Shown: positions 1-24,372 of the stretch, one piece after another
Layout: each line of letters opens with the position of its first letter
How positions within the stretch are numbered: the stretch's first letter is position 1
Assembly: GCA_030141605.1 (NCBI GenBank)
Contig: JAQGDQ010000787.1
Span: 1-64,000, forward strand
DNA length: 64,000 nt
Direction of reading: 5' to 3'
Source: Tubiluchus corallicola
Lineage: Eukaryota > Priapulida > Priapulimorpha > Priapulimorphida > Tubiluchidae
Translations under genes and position numbers: made by a program
The notes under the pieces: model-generated
What the model saw: the letters and a program-made list of their open reading frames with translations, nothing else
What the model was told of the DNA's origin: nothing
Database searches by the model: none

Positions 1-15
1 ATTAAAAAGGCCCTA

Positions 16-19
<4 letters not shown>

Positions 20-48
<29 letters not shown>

Positions 49-65
49 CTCTCTCTCTGCCTCTC

Positions 66-127
<62 letters not shown>

Positions 128-151
128 CCTCTCTCTGTCTCTCTCTCTCCC

Positions 152-184
<33 letters not shown>

Positions 185-187
185 GCC

Positions 188-234
<47 letters not shown>

Positions 235-240
235 TTCTTT
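20..240. repeat. (CT)n microsatellite
   Basis: Almost pure CT dinucleotides with scattered CTGT interruptions. It lies upstream of the first visible CUB exon. GA/CT tracts also sit in the other introns that precede a CUB first-half exon, but those are GA on the + strand while this one is CT. Long Arg/Glu or Ser/Leu reading frames through it are artefacts of the repeat. Confidence 0.97.
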
Positions 241-603
241 CTTTCCTCATGCACATAAAAAAAGGATATGTCACAGGGTGCACATAAATCTTAAAACCAT
301 AAAAATATTTGAACCGTAAAAGTACATCAACACAAATAACAAAATGAGGATTTGTACTCTCATTTAGTTTTACGGTTCAAAAATTGTTTTTGTGTCCAGT
401 TCAGTTTGTCCTTTTTGCACTTTAATTGTAATTTTATTACGGCAAATTAGTTGTTACGCTGTTATAAGAATTTGCCGTTGTTGGTTTTCCTGTATGTGCC
501 ATGAAGTTTTTCAAAATTTCGTTCACTGGTCAGCGGTCAGTACGTACTGTCCGCATGTATCATCTGTACACAAGCAGCAAAAAGTAACGATAGTCTCTCA
601 TAG

Positions 604-5056
<4,453 letters not shown>

Positions 5057-5847
5057 TCCCCCTTCAATAAACAGCGAGTTATTGACAGATACCCTTTCTA
5101 CTAATGTAGGCCTATTTATTTTTGTGCACATGGAACAAGGAAGAAAAATTAAAAATAATAATGACAATTGTAAAAGTAAAGTGCGACTGTAACCTTCTTA
5201 TGGATTTTTCTTATTTTGGTAACTTAAACACGTGACCCCAATTAACGGTGGTTGGAAGGAACTGTGGAGCTCATTAAATTTTTAATTAACGAATATAATT
5301 TAAATTTAATACAACTATTTAAAGTTGATAATTTTTAGCACTAGCACTAGCAAATGTGAATAAAACCTATTAAGATTAGTTAACCAATCATAAGGCATGT
5401 ACTACTGGTAGTTGTATAATACTGAAAGTGATATTGGTTTGCATGTACACCATATTACTTGAAATTGCCAATCAATAATTTAAAAAAATTCATTTACTTG
5501 CATCATATTGTAATCTACTCTAACACAGAATAAAACCCTTAGATGTAGAACATGTTCCTGGCGTTCTTGAATTAGACTTGCATCTACTGCACGTGAAAAT
5601 TATACTATTTTTCCAGGTATATTTTTACAGGCTAGCATAAATTCATATTTTCCAATAGTAAAAGCCTGCAAACAGTTTATTTGTCAACATACACGTGTCT
5701 ATTATATATATAATTTGACGTTAGTGCACTTTGAAGGGATTGTACACGCTTATCGGTCCGCAAAACAGCTCAATCATTTAGTTAGATGAGAAATAGGAGT
5801 TGGCCAAGAACTGAACCTTGATGCACAACTGCATGCCACGGCTAATT
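5057..5847 (+). other. 3' UTR and flank of gene 1, duplicated at 17084-17881
   Basis: This segment begins at the TAG stop of gene 1 and is nearly base-for-base the same as the segment after gene 2, up to the sequence GCCACGGCTAATTGC. It has AATAAA at 5067-5072 and more AATAAA hexamers further down (for example near 5358 and 5530), any of which could be the polyadenylation signal. No coding region is seen. Confidence 0.7.
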
Positions 5848-7877
5848 GCTGTTAAATGAAAATTTGTTGATAGGATATGAATCAGTCGTTTTATACTGAC
5901 ATGTTTGACCCCTAATGTTATGTAGCGTTGGACAGTGTCAAATGTTTATGCCTAATAAAATGCTGTACATTTTTAATTTGTTGTCCTGCAGTAACAGATT
6001 ATTTCAAATAACTTGTGTTCTGCAATTATCAGCACCGTGAAATAAAATTTACAAGGTTTCATTTATGCAGTAAGCGAAATCCCAGTTTATTTCAGCATTC
6101 ATCAATCCAACTTACAATCCAACTACTAATGTCAACAGCCCACTAATGTCAATAATGTGAGTGCACTTCACTTTCCACGTAGTGGCCCAGGCAGTAATCC
6201 ATTGAAAAGAAATCGAAAAACGTTTTTACCAGTAAAATTGTAGTGATGCAGATGTGTTATACGTATTGTACCTATACACTAATTACAATACCTAGTGAAC
6301 ATATATCTGTCTTTAAATAAATGGCATAGCCTCTCTCTGTTTGAGGAAAATTATCTGTGGTTAACGAGCAAATGACATTGGGCTAAAATACCTAGTTGAT
6401 TTTATAAGTATTTTGTCCTCGTCTATTTAATTGAAAGCAGCAAATTCAACAATGTGAAAAAACAACTGGTAGAAAAATCATCATAGATAATTACACGAGC
6501 CCATAGCGATACGTAATGCCAACGTCTGAACAGTAAGGCAACCAATACTTGTTGTACTAATGAAATTGTGTACAGTGATTTAAACGATAGCCATCAGCCA
6601 AATCTAATATCCATTAGCATACAGTAAATCAATAATCTAGTCAATGTTATTATAATTGTGAGCAAGTAAATAAAATCAGTTGACATGACACTATCGGAAG
6701 CCTTGTATGAAAACAGAATAATTCCAGCATACAAATAAAATTTTTTTCTGTGTCCATACATAGCATACATATTTTGCTGTGGGCAGTGAATTTGTGTAAC
6801 TGCATTTTGTATCACCATAGAGGAAGATTGTTTTCCCTTCCTTGTTATTCCTTTCTTTGTGAGATGTGTTATTACATATTCTTTTCTCACAAGAGTAAGC
6901 AATGCTACGCAGTACCAAAAAGCATAAAAAAAGAATTATCTTTGTTAGGCCTACATACGCTTATTATGATGCCCTGTATGGTAATGATTACAATTAACAT
7001 TCTCCGTCTATCATTCCATGGTGGACAGTCAGAAGAAAACTTGGTCGCCGCACGGTAAGTGAACTTAAACAACCCGAGCTTTTCAGTAACTGGATGGGAG
7101 ACTAATGGGGATTTCTCTACTCTCCCCCCACTTACATCGTTTGGGGGAGATTGTATGCAAATCTTGATTTAGCCTCTTGTCATAGAAGACTTGTACAAGA
7201 TGATGAGCAAGATTCGAATCCTGATAGAATCATCTAGGTTCGTGCTTTGTATTGAGTCCAGGACCACCTAACTGCAGTAAGCAAGTGTAAAAAGCAGTTA
7301 TACTCTTCAAAGACTTGCAAAATTTAAAACAAACCAGCTTAAATCATTCAAACTGCAAAAACGCAAAGCAAAGCATTTCTAAATACCAACTCAGCAATGT
7401 TTCCCATTCATTAATCTGGTATTTTAAAAACTTTCGCAACTTTGTTCAGCCAAATGTATGAATAGGATGTGGATATTAATTGCGTTTGTTCCGTATGATT
7501 CACCTGTATGTTGTAAAAGAATGTACTGCAGGTTTATTAATATTAATGTACTGCATATTTAACAGTGGCGTAAACTACAGTTTTAAATTTTTAACTGTTG
7601 AAAGTGTTAATTCTGCAAGATCTGTTACTGTTTATTAGTATTCTTACTACGTGTTCTTAATTCAAGGCGAATTTGTCAATCTTCATACACGCACAATTAT
7701 ATTAATTTTTGTTTAAAAAATCAAATTAAGGAAATTTTATGCTGAAAAGGCGGTTGTATTTGATTGTTTATTTATATAACTTGGTATTAAAATGACATTA
7801 AACGTTTTTGGGAAAGCAAACCAATTTAATGTGCATAATAAATACATTTAAACTGCGTCAGAGCAGACCTTATGTAT
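5848..7877. other. AT-rich intergenic region between gene 1 and gene 2
   Basis: No convincing exon was found on either strand; the short frames here lack family features and splice context. The one recognisable item is a 5S-rRNA-like stretch at about 7052-7110 (gaacttaaacaacc, then actggatgggagac), probably the head of a 5S-derived SINE. Confidence 0.5.
7052..7110 (+). repeat. 5S rRNA-like fragment (SINE head)
   Basis: The order gaacttaaacaacccgagc followed by agtaactggatgggagact matches the internal control region of 5S rRNA (GAAGTTAAGCAACG, then TAGTACTTGGATGGGAGAC) with several changes. It has no intact 5' half or 3' stem, so it is not a functional 5S gene. Confidence 0.45.
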
Positions 7878-7880
7878 GTA

Positions 7881-7944
7881 TATATATAAGGTTAAGCTAT
7901 CACAGTTTATATATCACCGTGGCACAGTTTCCACAAAGCAGAAA
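7881..7944 (+). promoter_or_regulatory. Probable TATA promoter and 5' UTR exon of gene 2
   Basis: TATATATAAG at 7881-7890 is a good TATA box. About 30 bp downstream the sequence enters a short leader that ends GCAGAAA at 7944, followed by the donor GTAAGT. A matching acceptor (ATTATTTTTTGCAG, ending 8822) lies 21 bp before the ATG of gene 2 at 8844. The leader is therefore probably spliced to the signal-peptide exon. This is inferred from motifs only. Confidence 0.5.
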
Positions 7945-8843
7945 GTAAGTTTTTAAAACAGTTTTTTAAATAATTTAAGTTTCTACTTGTTCAAATGATG
8001 AAACAATTTTTCATAATACTTACTTAAGTTAATAAAGCAAAGTTACTAAACGGAATCATGGATGTTGTGATAAAAGAGTTGTAATAAAAGAGATGTAGTA
8101 GAAATAACGAAATACACTACACCATTATGCGTGTGCCGAACTACTTTATTTACAATGCGGTCTCACGCATTAATACATAACAATGGGTTACGAAATATCC
8201 GTTCGTCAGCAAATAAAATCCTAACTCCTTTAGCAGAACATTTATGATTCTGTTTATTCACTTTGCTTAAATTGCTTTATTAACTTTATGAACTCAATTA
8301 TCATAACACTCACGCTTCCGTCTATAATTTTGTTAAAACATCTGTTTAGAACTGTCCGATTTCTCTTGCTCATGGAACTACTAACTTCGCTTACTGTTTT
8401 GTTTACTGTTTTCTTAAACCAAAAACTTGGGGGGGGGGGGGGGTTGTATTTGTCACGACCTCTCCCATTAGGAATTTGTTGGTATACTTTGAAAAAGCAA
8501 CCGAACATCTGTGTTTCAAAACAGTGAAATAATGCTACACACAGTATCTCTAAATTACACGTAGGAGTTTATTTATTTATTTATTGTGATCATTACGCAT
8601 CTAGCACATCATTTTGTTCAACTTTTTCCAACTTGTTCCTTGTATGTAGGCAGATTCGTTTACTAGTGTTACTAATTTCATCTAAACATTGAGATCTATC
8701 AATGGAGAGGATTTGTGTTTAGTTGTCCACTTTTGAGTGTCCTCTGTAACGTAGTTGTACATGCTTAGGATAGCGTCACGTTTGAAGCTAGCGGGAAATT
8801 CATTTCTAATTATTTTTTGCAGTTATAGAAGAGCAAAGTTACA

Positions 8844-17083
<8,240 letters not shown>

Positions 17084-17881
17084 TCCCCCTTCAATAAATA
17101 GCGAGTTATTGACAGATACCCTTTCTACTAATGTAGGCCTATTTATTTTTGTGCACATAGAACAAGAAAGAAAAATTAAAAATAATAATGACAATTGTAA
17201 AATCAAAGTACAACTGTAATCTTCTTATGGATTTTTCTTATTTTGGTAACTTGAACACGTGACACGAGCTAACGGTGGTTGGAAGGAACTGTGGAGCTCA
17301 TTAAATTTTTAATTAACGAATATAATTTAAATTTAATACCACTATTTAAAGTTAATAATTTTTAGCACTAGCACTAACAAATGTGTATAATACCTATTAA
17401 GATTAGTTAACTAATCATAAGGCATGTACTACTGGTAGTTGTATAATACTGAAAGTGATATTGGTTTACATGTACACCATATTACTTGAAATTGCCAATC
17501 AATAAATTAAAAAAATTCATTTACTTGCATCATATTGTAATCTACTCTAACAAAGAATAAAACCCTTAGATGTAGAACATGTTCCTGGCGTTCTTGAGTT
17601 AGATTTGTATCAACTGCACGTGAAAATTATACTATTTTTCCAGGTATATTTTACAGGTTAGCATAAATTTATATTTTCCAAAAGTAGAAGCCTGCTGACA
17701 GTTTATTTGTCAACATACACCTGTCTATTATATATATAATTTGACGTTAGTGCACTTTGAAGGAATTGTACAGGCTTACCGGTCCGCAAAAGGCAAAACA
17801 GCTGAATCATTTATTTAGATGAGAAATAGGAGTTGGCCAAGAACTGAACCTTGATGCACAACTGCATGCCACGGCTAATTG
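17084..17881 (+). other. 3' UTR and flank of gene 2, duplicate of 5057-5847
   Basis: Nearly identical to the sequence after gene 1, including the AATAAA just after the stop. Similarity ends abruptly after GCCACGGCTAATTGC, marking the right edge of the duplicated or converted tract. Confidence 0.75.
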
Positions 17882-18742
17882 CAGAAAATAAGCGGAAAAT
17901 TTGTTGCTTAAGTGTCATCAGTGGTATTTTGACAGTGACGTAATACAATGCATAGTTTAACCTACACCAATTTCATATGAAACAAAACAGATTTTCTAAA
18001 TTTGAAATATAATTTTATTATTTTCGAATCACAGCAATCTGCCAACAGGTATAAAATTTTGGGAATAAATTTAATGAGAGATCATTAAGCGTACAATAAA
18101 TCAGTTCATAATCGTTATTTGAAATAAATTGTCTGAGAAACTGGAACTTGCAATAACGTTAATAATGGCTGCACAAGCAGCAGCTTTTTATTTAAAATTT
18201 TATCACACTCATAGGAAGACATTAAAAAATGACAATCATGCTAAATCATAGGCAGGTGTCTAACAAAAACTATCAAGTATACTTTTGTGTAATTTTACCA
18301 AACCACAGTCCTCGTAACTGCAGTCTTCATAAGCAGATGATGTGCACATTAGCTTTTTGCCGTACCGAGCAGTTTAAAACTAGTTTAGTAACATATGCAC
18401 TTTTTAATTATACCAATATAAGCTTGTTACCACAGTATAAATAGTGACACCGAGATTTTAATAAATTTTAATAAGGTTAATGTTAAAGAAAATTGTTGTC
18501 TTTTTAATGTAATGTAATTTAGCATTTTAATAAGTTTATTGTTATTATTACTATTATTGTTATTATCATTATCATTACAATTACTATTACCGATATCATT
18601 ATTATAATAAGATAAAAATATCAAGAACAATGATTCATGTATCAAATCACAGTAGGTTAATTTCAAATCATCAAATCAATTCTTCTATTTAAAATATTCC
18701 ACCAGATATGACAATTATTTTACTAGTTGATCATCAAGTCTT
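17882..18742. other. Convergent 3' intergenic region
   Basis: Lies between the 3' end of gene 2 (+ strand) and the 3' end of the defensin-like gene (- strand). AT-rich, with an ATT/ACT-rich stretch at 18535-18600 and several possible polyadenylation hexamers on both strands. No exon was recognised. Confidence 0.5.
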
Positions 18743-20235
18743 CTAACATCGTGCACAATAGCAATCATATCTGCAGTCACAAAATCCAGTAAAGTAACCT
18801 CTGCGTCTACATTCAGAGTGGCAGCGTGGGGTGTGTCCAACTAAATCAAATAAAAAAATCAAGTTATCATTTAATAATGTTAATAATCGTTTTTTTCCAA
18901 ACACAGTTACCAAAATTCAATTCAACACGTTAAACTTTGGTAACGTTTCAAATCTGAATGAACACAATATGTGTAACGTCCTGACAACATTTGTAACTTT
19001 GTTAGAAACTTTATAGAACATTTAACATAAATCTTTCTTGCTTATTAATCTGTTTATTCACAAAGACTGCTGCCATGATAAGTCTAGAGGATGTAACACC
19101 TCGTGGTTTTGCCCGCTAGAAAACAGTGAGGGGGAACTTTATTGAGCACAAACATTAAAATATAAACCATAGATAAGAACACGTCACAATATGCATGGAT
19201 AAGCATCAATCAACTTGTTAATGTTGTCAAAACAAATCGGTTTTATGATTTTATATTCATAAAAAGTATAATTGTTAACTTCTTGAAGCTTTAAAAGGCT
19301 TTACACTGAAAGAAGTCTAATTTAATACCATCTATTTTGTGAATATCTAGTTTACTTACCTCTACAATAATAGCTGCTTCGCTCCTGGGGAGGGTCGACA
19401 TTCTCAAATGCAAATTGTTTTTCGGTCACATCTAAAAATAGAAACAACGCATGTAGAAATTGTAAAGCTTTGATCGATTGGAAGATGAACATTATCAAGT
19501 ACCTTTTGTTACTAGTTAGGCAAATTAGTTGGGTCTTTTAAATTAACTGCAAGAAATAAGAAACTACTGCAGGCTGTCTTGGCTCAAAGTGTAAGGCCTA
19601 ATGTTTCACATAGATCTCTCTGAATCATACGAAGTCTCGATTGATTTTGAAAAGCTTCAATAAATTTTAGTTTTAGTAAACCGCCTGCAGAACTTGGTGA
19701 GAGCGTGGTGAATTCTAACAATCAGTAACATTTAAGTTGAGCTAACTAAAATAAAAATGATATTTTCTGCTTTTCGTCTTTGATTGTTGGAACTTATAAA
19801 GGAAACAATCAGTTACGAAAAGCAGGAACAATCATTTTTATTTTAGTGAGCTCAACTTAACTGTTACTGATTGTTAGAATTCACCACGCTCTCACCAAAT
19901 TCTGCAGGCGGTTTACTAAAACTAAAATTTAGTGCAGTTTTTGATAATCAGAAGAACACAGGCTTATAGGTAACGTTTTAGTTTAGTTGTAAATAATAAC
20001 AAACACACCAGGGTTCTGTGAGAACGTTTTGGTTAAAATAAAATCACTCCATTGGCATATTAAGAGAGTACTTTATCTGGGATGTTAGGCCTTACGTGAT
20101 GAGCTGAGAGTCTGCATTTTTGAAACTTTAAAAATGAATTTTTTTGAACTCACCCACATCGTTCACATCTTCAGCATGGATAGCAGCAACTACAGCCATG
20201 ACAACAATCAGTGCAATGATTATGCCGGTCTTCAT
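18743..20235 (-). CDS. Defensin-like cysteine-rich antimicrobial prepropeptide
   Basis: Three coding exons on the - strand: 20235-20154, 19431-19360 and 18840-18743, with consensus donors (GTGAGT, GTAAGT) and acceptors (TTTTTAG, GATTTAG), both introns in phase 1, giving 83 residues. Residues 1-21 are a signal peptide (MKTGIII... ending AIHA). Residues 22-45 are an acidic propiece (8 Asp/Glu against 2 Lys/Arg) ending Gln-Glu-Arg. The remainder is cationic with eight cysteines at 50, 58, 62, 72, 74, 78, 80 and 83. The spacing is C-x7-C-x3-C-x9-C-x-C-x3-C-x-C-x2-C, including C-x3-C, a Gly-x-Cys gamma core (70-72) and a final C-x-C-x2-C. Mollusc eight-cysteine CS-alpha-beta defensins share the C-x3-C and the C-x-C-x2-C end. 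The middle spacing differs, so a divergent defensin or another disulfide-rich peptide family is possible. It is probably secreted and membrane-active against microbes, by analogy. Confidence 0.75.
19661..19931. mobile_element. Fold-back (long inverted repeat) MITE in defensin-like gene intron
   Basis: It starts TAAATTTTAGTTTTAGTAAA and ends with the reverse complement. Arms of about 115 bp match with few changes, and the centre (CTGCTTTTCGT ... ACGAAAAGCAG) pairs too, so the whole element can fold as one hairpin. A TA target duplication is compatible with the ends. It sits in the intron between coding exons 1 and 2 of the peptide gene. Confidence 0.85.
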
Positions 20236-20503
20236 TGTAAATCCAAATGTTGCAATAGTTCTGCAAAATATGACGAAATTTTCATTCATTTATTACACAG
20301 CCTGGTAGCCACATTTAAATTTTTACAGAATTCTGTAAATAACGGAACATAATCGTGAAAATCTGACTTCTAGTGATACAAACTACAACAATGACTGCAG
20401 CAGCCACAACTTCAGTGACAGTGACAATGACTATGACAACATTATAACAACAACAATTATAAGTACCGATGTAAATAGTTATGAAAAAACTAAATTGTTT
20501 TAC

Positions 20504-20588
20504 CTTATGCGTCCAAGTGATCTTTGTAAGCTCGTGTCTTGTTCCTAGAAACTTCTACACAACTCTGACTTTAGAAGGCTTTTTATAT
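20504..20588 (-). promoter_or_regulatory. TATA box and 5' UTR exon of the defensin-like gene
   Basis: On the - strand GATATAAAAAGCC (20577-20590) is a strong TATA box. About 30 bp downstream a leader runs to CGCATAAG at 20504 and is followed by the donor GTAAAA. The acceptor ATATTTTGCAG ends at 20261, and the coding start follows at 20235. This gives a plausible non-coding first exon of about 50 bp, inferred from motifs and spacing. Confidence 0.6.
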
Positions 20589-20590
20589 CT

Positions 20591-21235
20591 ATAGATGACC
20601 TCTTTTTAGAAGGAAATGACACCATAAAGTTTTATAAAACAATGTCGAGTGCGAGGTTAAATATTTTGTAAACTGTTTATAAAATGTTTAAACAATTTGT
20701 TAATAAACATGAACAAGCGTAAACACTTGAAGAGTCATTGATTTTGTAAACAAAATTAGGAGCAGCAAACTTTTCAGTCCAGAACTCAATACTATGATGG
20801 TTAATATAGTTTTCACTGTGTCAAGCCCAAAACGTAAGACTATAATAATGAATTGTTTCCAATAAGCCAAACATGTCAAAACTTAGAGGAAGATTTAGAA
20901 GTTTGCCTCCATTACAAGCAGAGTGTCAGTGTTAGTCTGTGAGAAAGAGAGTGCCACTCAGTCTGTTCCTCTCCCTGCCTCAGCTCTCTTTTTATAAATA
21001 ACCACTACGCCTCATCAAACCTGAAAATACCTCAATACCCTGTCCCATTGAGGTATGCATATAAGATTGTAATTTAAAGCATATAACTGAGACATACAAA
21101 ATTGTAGGGAAAATCAATAACCCCATAATAATATTTCATATATTGATGTTTGGAATTCAGTCAAAGATGAGAAACCAATTATTATTCTATGCGTATGGAT
21201 AGATTCTTTGAATGCCACAAAATATTCTTAAATAG
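20591..21235. other. Intergenic region upstream of the defensin-like gene
   Basis: AT-rich sequence with no supported exon. A second TTTATAAAAAG on the - strand at about 20988-21000 resembles the peptide gene's TATA box, but no gene start follows it before the next promoter. Confidence 0.4.
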
Positions 21236-21240
21236 CATGT

Positions 21241-21249
21241 AACAACAAT

Positions 21250-21281
<32 letters not shown>

Positions 21282-21283
21282 GC

Positions 21284-21359
<76 letters not shown>

Positions 21360-21530
21360 GCAGCAGCAACAAGAACAACAACAACAACAACAAGAACAAC
21401 AAGAACAACAGCAACAACAGCAACAATAACAACAACAAGAACAGCAACAACAGCAACAATAACAACAACAAGAACAACAACAACAAGAACAACAACATTT
21501 AACAACAGCAACAATAACAACAACAACAAG

Positions 21531-21572
<42 letters not shown>

Positions 21573-21600
21573 AACAACAATAACAATATTAATAAAAGTA
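21241..21600. repeat. (CAA)n microsatellite
   Basis: About 360 bp of CAA trinucleotides with CAG, GAA and TAA variants. The Leu/Val/Cys-rich frames on the - strand come only from the repeat. Confidence 0.97.
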
Positions 21601-22104
21601 ATAATAGTAATAAAAGAGCAAGAAAACGTAGTACCGTTATTCCAAAAAAACCGTCACTCAATCCCTTAATTACGATGTTTTTAATTGCTGTTTTGAATTT
21701 TTTATCGTCATAATGTACCGAATTGTAGTTTTGTCGTTTACATTTGCCTGTTGTCAGCTCTCACAATAAAATATGTTAGCAAATGTCCTCAAATCTGGTT
21801 TGTTCACTAAATTTAGTAACAAGTATAATAAGTACATTATGGATATGTGAAAAGTTCCTAGACCCACCTTTATTTTGATAATATATTTGTATTAGACATA
21901 ATTATACTTTATACACAAGGTGAATCAGTACGACCCTAACAGCTGAATGTTATCACAAATTTAGTAAACACCTGCAGCTATAAAGTGACTATTGACGTCA
22001 CAGTAAACAAACTACAGTGGTTTTGTTTATTTATTTTGATTAGTAATTTCCTGTTTGCATTTTATTTCAATTTACAAAGTGACAACAGGCTATGCAGGGC
22101 CATT
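21601..22104. other. Unique AT-rich spacer
   Basis: No gene, RNA or clear mobile element was recognised between the CAA microsatellite and the next minisatellite. Confidence 0.4.
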
Positions 22105-22665
22105 ACACTCTACGTTAAGTACCGGCAAGTAACATGGTCAACGATGGGTAGTCAAAGGACCACTGGACAATGGACCACAGGCCAAAGGACCACAGGCCAA
22201 AGGATCACAGGTCAAAGAACCACAAGACAAAGGACCACAGGTCAAAGGACCATAGGCTAAAAGTAAAAAGTTAAAGGACCACAGGTCAAAGAGCCACAGG
22301 ACAAAGGACCACAGGCCAAAGGATCACAGGCCAAAGGACCACGGAATAGGCACCGCACAGGGACTTATCTACACTAATGTAATTACACTCTACATTAAGT
22401 ACCGGCAAGTAACATGGTCAACGATGGGTAGTAAAAAAACCACCGGACAATGGACCACAGGCCAAACGACCACAGGCCAAAGGACCACAGACCAAAGGAT
22501 CACAGGTCAAAGAACCACAAGACAAAGGACCACAGGTCAAATGACCATAGGCTAAAAGTAAAAAGTTAAAGGACCACAGGTCAAAGAGCCACAGGACAAA
22601 GGACCACAGGCCAAAGGATCACAGGCCAAAGGATAACGGAATAGGCACCGCACAGGGTCTTATCT
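22105..22665 (+). repeat. Two-level minisatellite (15-bp unit inside a 280-bp duplication)
   Basis: A 15-bp unit of the form AAAGGACCACAGGCC is repeated many times with substitutions. The whole block, starting at ACACTCTACRTTAAGTACCG (22107 and 22387), is itself tandemly duplicated about 280 bp apart, each ending AATAGGCACCGCACAGGG. The 91-codon frame with TTGQ repeats is a by-product. Confidence 0.9.
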
Positions 22666-23074
22666 AAGTTCGAAAGTTAGGGGGAGCAAGCACATAGAAA
22701 GGCACAACATTTTAACACATTTTGACTATAAATTTCAATTTTGTGTTAAAAATCAAAACAAGAGCAAGATTTAGTTTTAAAATACGTAATTGCCACTACT
22801 AAAGGCCTGCTACTAGACAAAAAATAACTTCCCAGAAAAAATGAGAGAAAAATTTATTCCCAGAAAACAATTTTTTCTACAAAATTCGTTTCACAGAAAA
22901 ACATCTCCCAGAAACATTTTTTAACGGACAAATCACGGTTAAATATTTAATTGATAAATCTGTTAATTTAGCATTCGACTTCTCTTTTTCTGTTTGCTTT
23001 TCCCTCTGTATCTCCCTCCCTTCCTAGCCTCTCTCCCTTTTCCCTTTTCACTTATTATCTGATACAGGTTAGGC

Positions 23075-24235
23075 TTGTGAAGATGAGATCACACTTGCTT
23101 GAGAAATTAAGTGAGCCTTGCGAGGGTGAGATCATTACACAAGAGAAAGAGTGAGACTTGTGAGCATGGGATTATTACACAGGAAAGTAAGTGAGGTTTG
23201 TGAGGGTGAGATCATTACACAAGAGAAAGAGTGAGACTTGTCAGCATGGGATTATTACACAAGAGAAAGAGTGAGACTTGTGAGCATGGGATTATTACAC
23301 AGGAAAGTAAGTGAGGCTTGCGAGGGTGAGATCATTACACAAGAGAAAGAGTGAGACTTGTGAGCATGGGATTATTACACAAGAGAAAGAGTGAGACTTG
23401 TGAGCATGGGATTATTAGACAAGAGAAAGAGTGAGACTTGTGAGCATGGTATTATTGCACAAGAGAAAGAGTGAGACTTGTGAGCATGGGATTATTACAC
23501 AAGAGAAAGAGTGAGACTTGTGAGCATGGGATTATTACACAAGAGAAAGAGTGAGACTTGTGAGCATGGGATTATTACACAGGAAAGTAAGTGAGGCTTG
23601 CGAGGGTGAGATCATTACACAAGAGAAAGAGTGAGACTTGTGAGCATGGGATTATTACACAAGAGAAAGAGTGAGACTTGTGAGCATGGGATTATTACAC
23701 AGGAAATTAAGTGAGCCTTGCGAGGGTGAGATCATTACACAAGAGAAAGAGTGAGACTTGTGAGCATGGGATTATTACACAAGAGAAAGAGTGAGACTTG
23801 TGAGCATGGGATTATTACACAAGAGAAAGAGTGAGACTTGTGAGCATAGGAGTATTACACAAGAGAAAGAGTGAGACTTGTGAGCATGGGATTATTACAC
23901 AAGAGAAAGAGTGAGACTTGTGAGCATGGGATTATTACACAGGAAAGTAAGTGAGGCTTGTGAAGGTGAAATCATTACACAAGAAACCAAGTGAGGTTTG
24001 TGTGGGTCAAATTATTATGCAAGAAAGTAAGTGAGACCCGTGTGGGTGAGACCATTACATGAGAAAGAGAGTGAGAGTTGTGAGGGTGAGATCATAATAC
24101 GAGAAAGTGAGTGAGCCTTGTGAGGGTGAGATTATTAGACAAGAAAGTAAGTGAGGCTTGTGAGGGTGAGATTATTACACAAGAATCTAAGTGAAGCTTG
24201 TAAGAGTGAGAAAATTATATGAGAAACGTGAGATG
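23075..24235 (+). repeat. 40-bp tandem repeat, about 29 copies
   Basis: The commonest unit is AAGAGAAAGAGTGAGACTTG followed by TGAGCATGGGATTATTACAC (40 bp). A second variant has AGGAAAGTAAGTGAGGCTTG then (C/T)GAGGGTGAGATCATTACAC. Both variants alternate in higher-order blocks, and divergence rises towards the right end. It ends about 50 bp before the TATA box of the gene at 24373. Confidence 0.95.
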
Positions 24236-24284
24236 TAGACGACGGGCTGTCAGCCTCTCAGCATCTTCATGTGTGTGATTCACT

Positions 24285-24320
24285 TATAAAGAGGCTTTGA
24301 GTTAGCGCACCTGCGCGCTC
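24285..24320 (+). promoter_or_regulatory. TATA box and likely start site
   Basis: CACTTATAAAGAGG at 24281-24294 contains TATAAA at 24285. A start site about 30 bp downstream gives a 5' UTR of about 55-60 bp before the ATG at 24373. The 40-bp minisatellite abuts it on the left. Confidence 0.55.
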
Positions 24321-24372
24321 CTTACCTGTTTAAATCAGTTCCCACCTGAGAACTCAATCAGTCATTACCTGC

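Noticed and set aside
6594-7058. Overlapping 75-102-codon frames on both strands between genes 1 and 2
   Set aside because: No family resemblance or splice context; low-complexity AT-rich sequence.
20988-21000. Second promoter for the defensin-like gene
   Set aside because: The TATA-like motif is convincing alone, but no leader exon or donor follows and a better placed TATA exists at 20577-20590.
21182-21661. 159-codon Leu/Val-rich frame on the - strand
   Set aside because: Purely the translation of the CAA microsatellite.
23075-24235. CRISPR-like array of 40-bp repeats
   Set aside because: Units are contiguous without unique spacers, and the context is an animal genome; it is a minisatellite.
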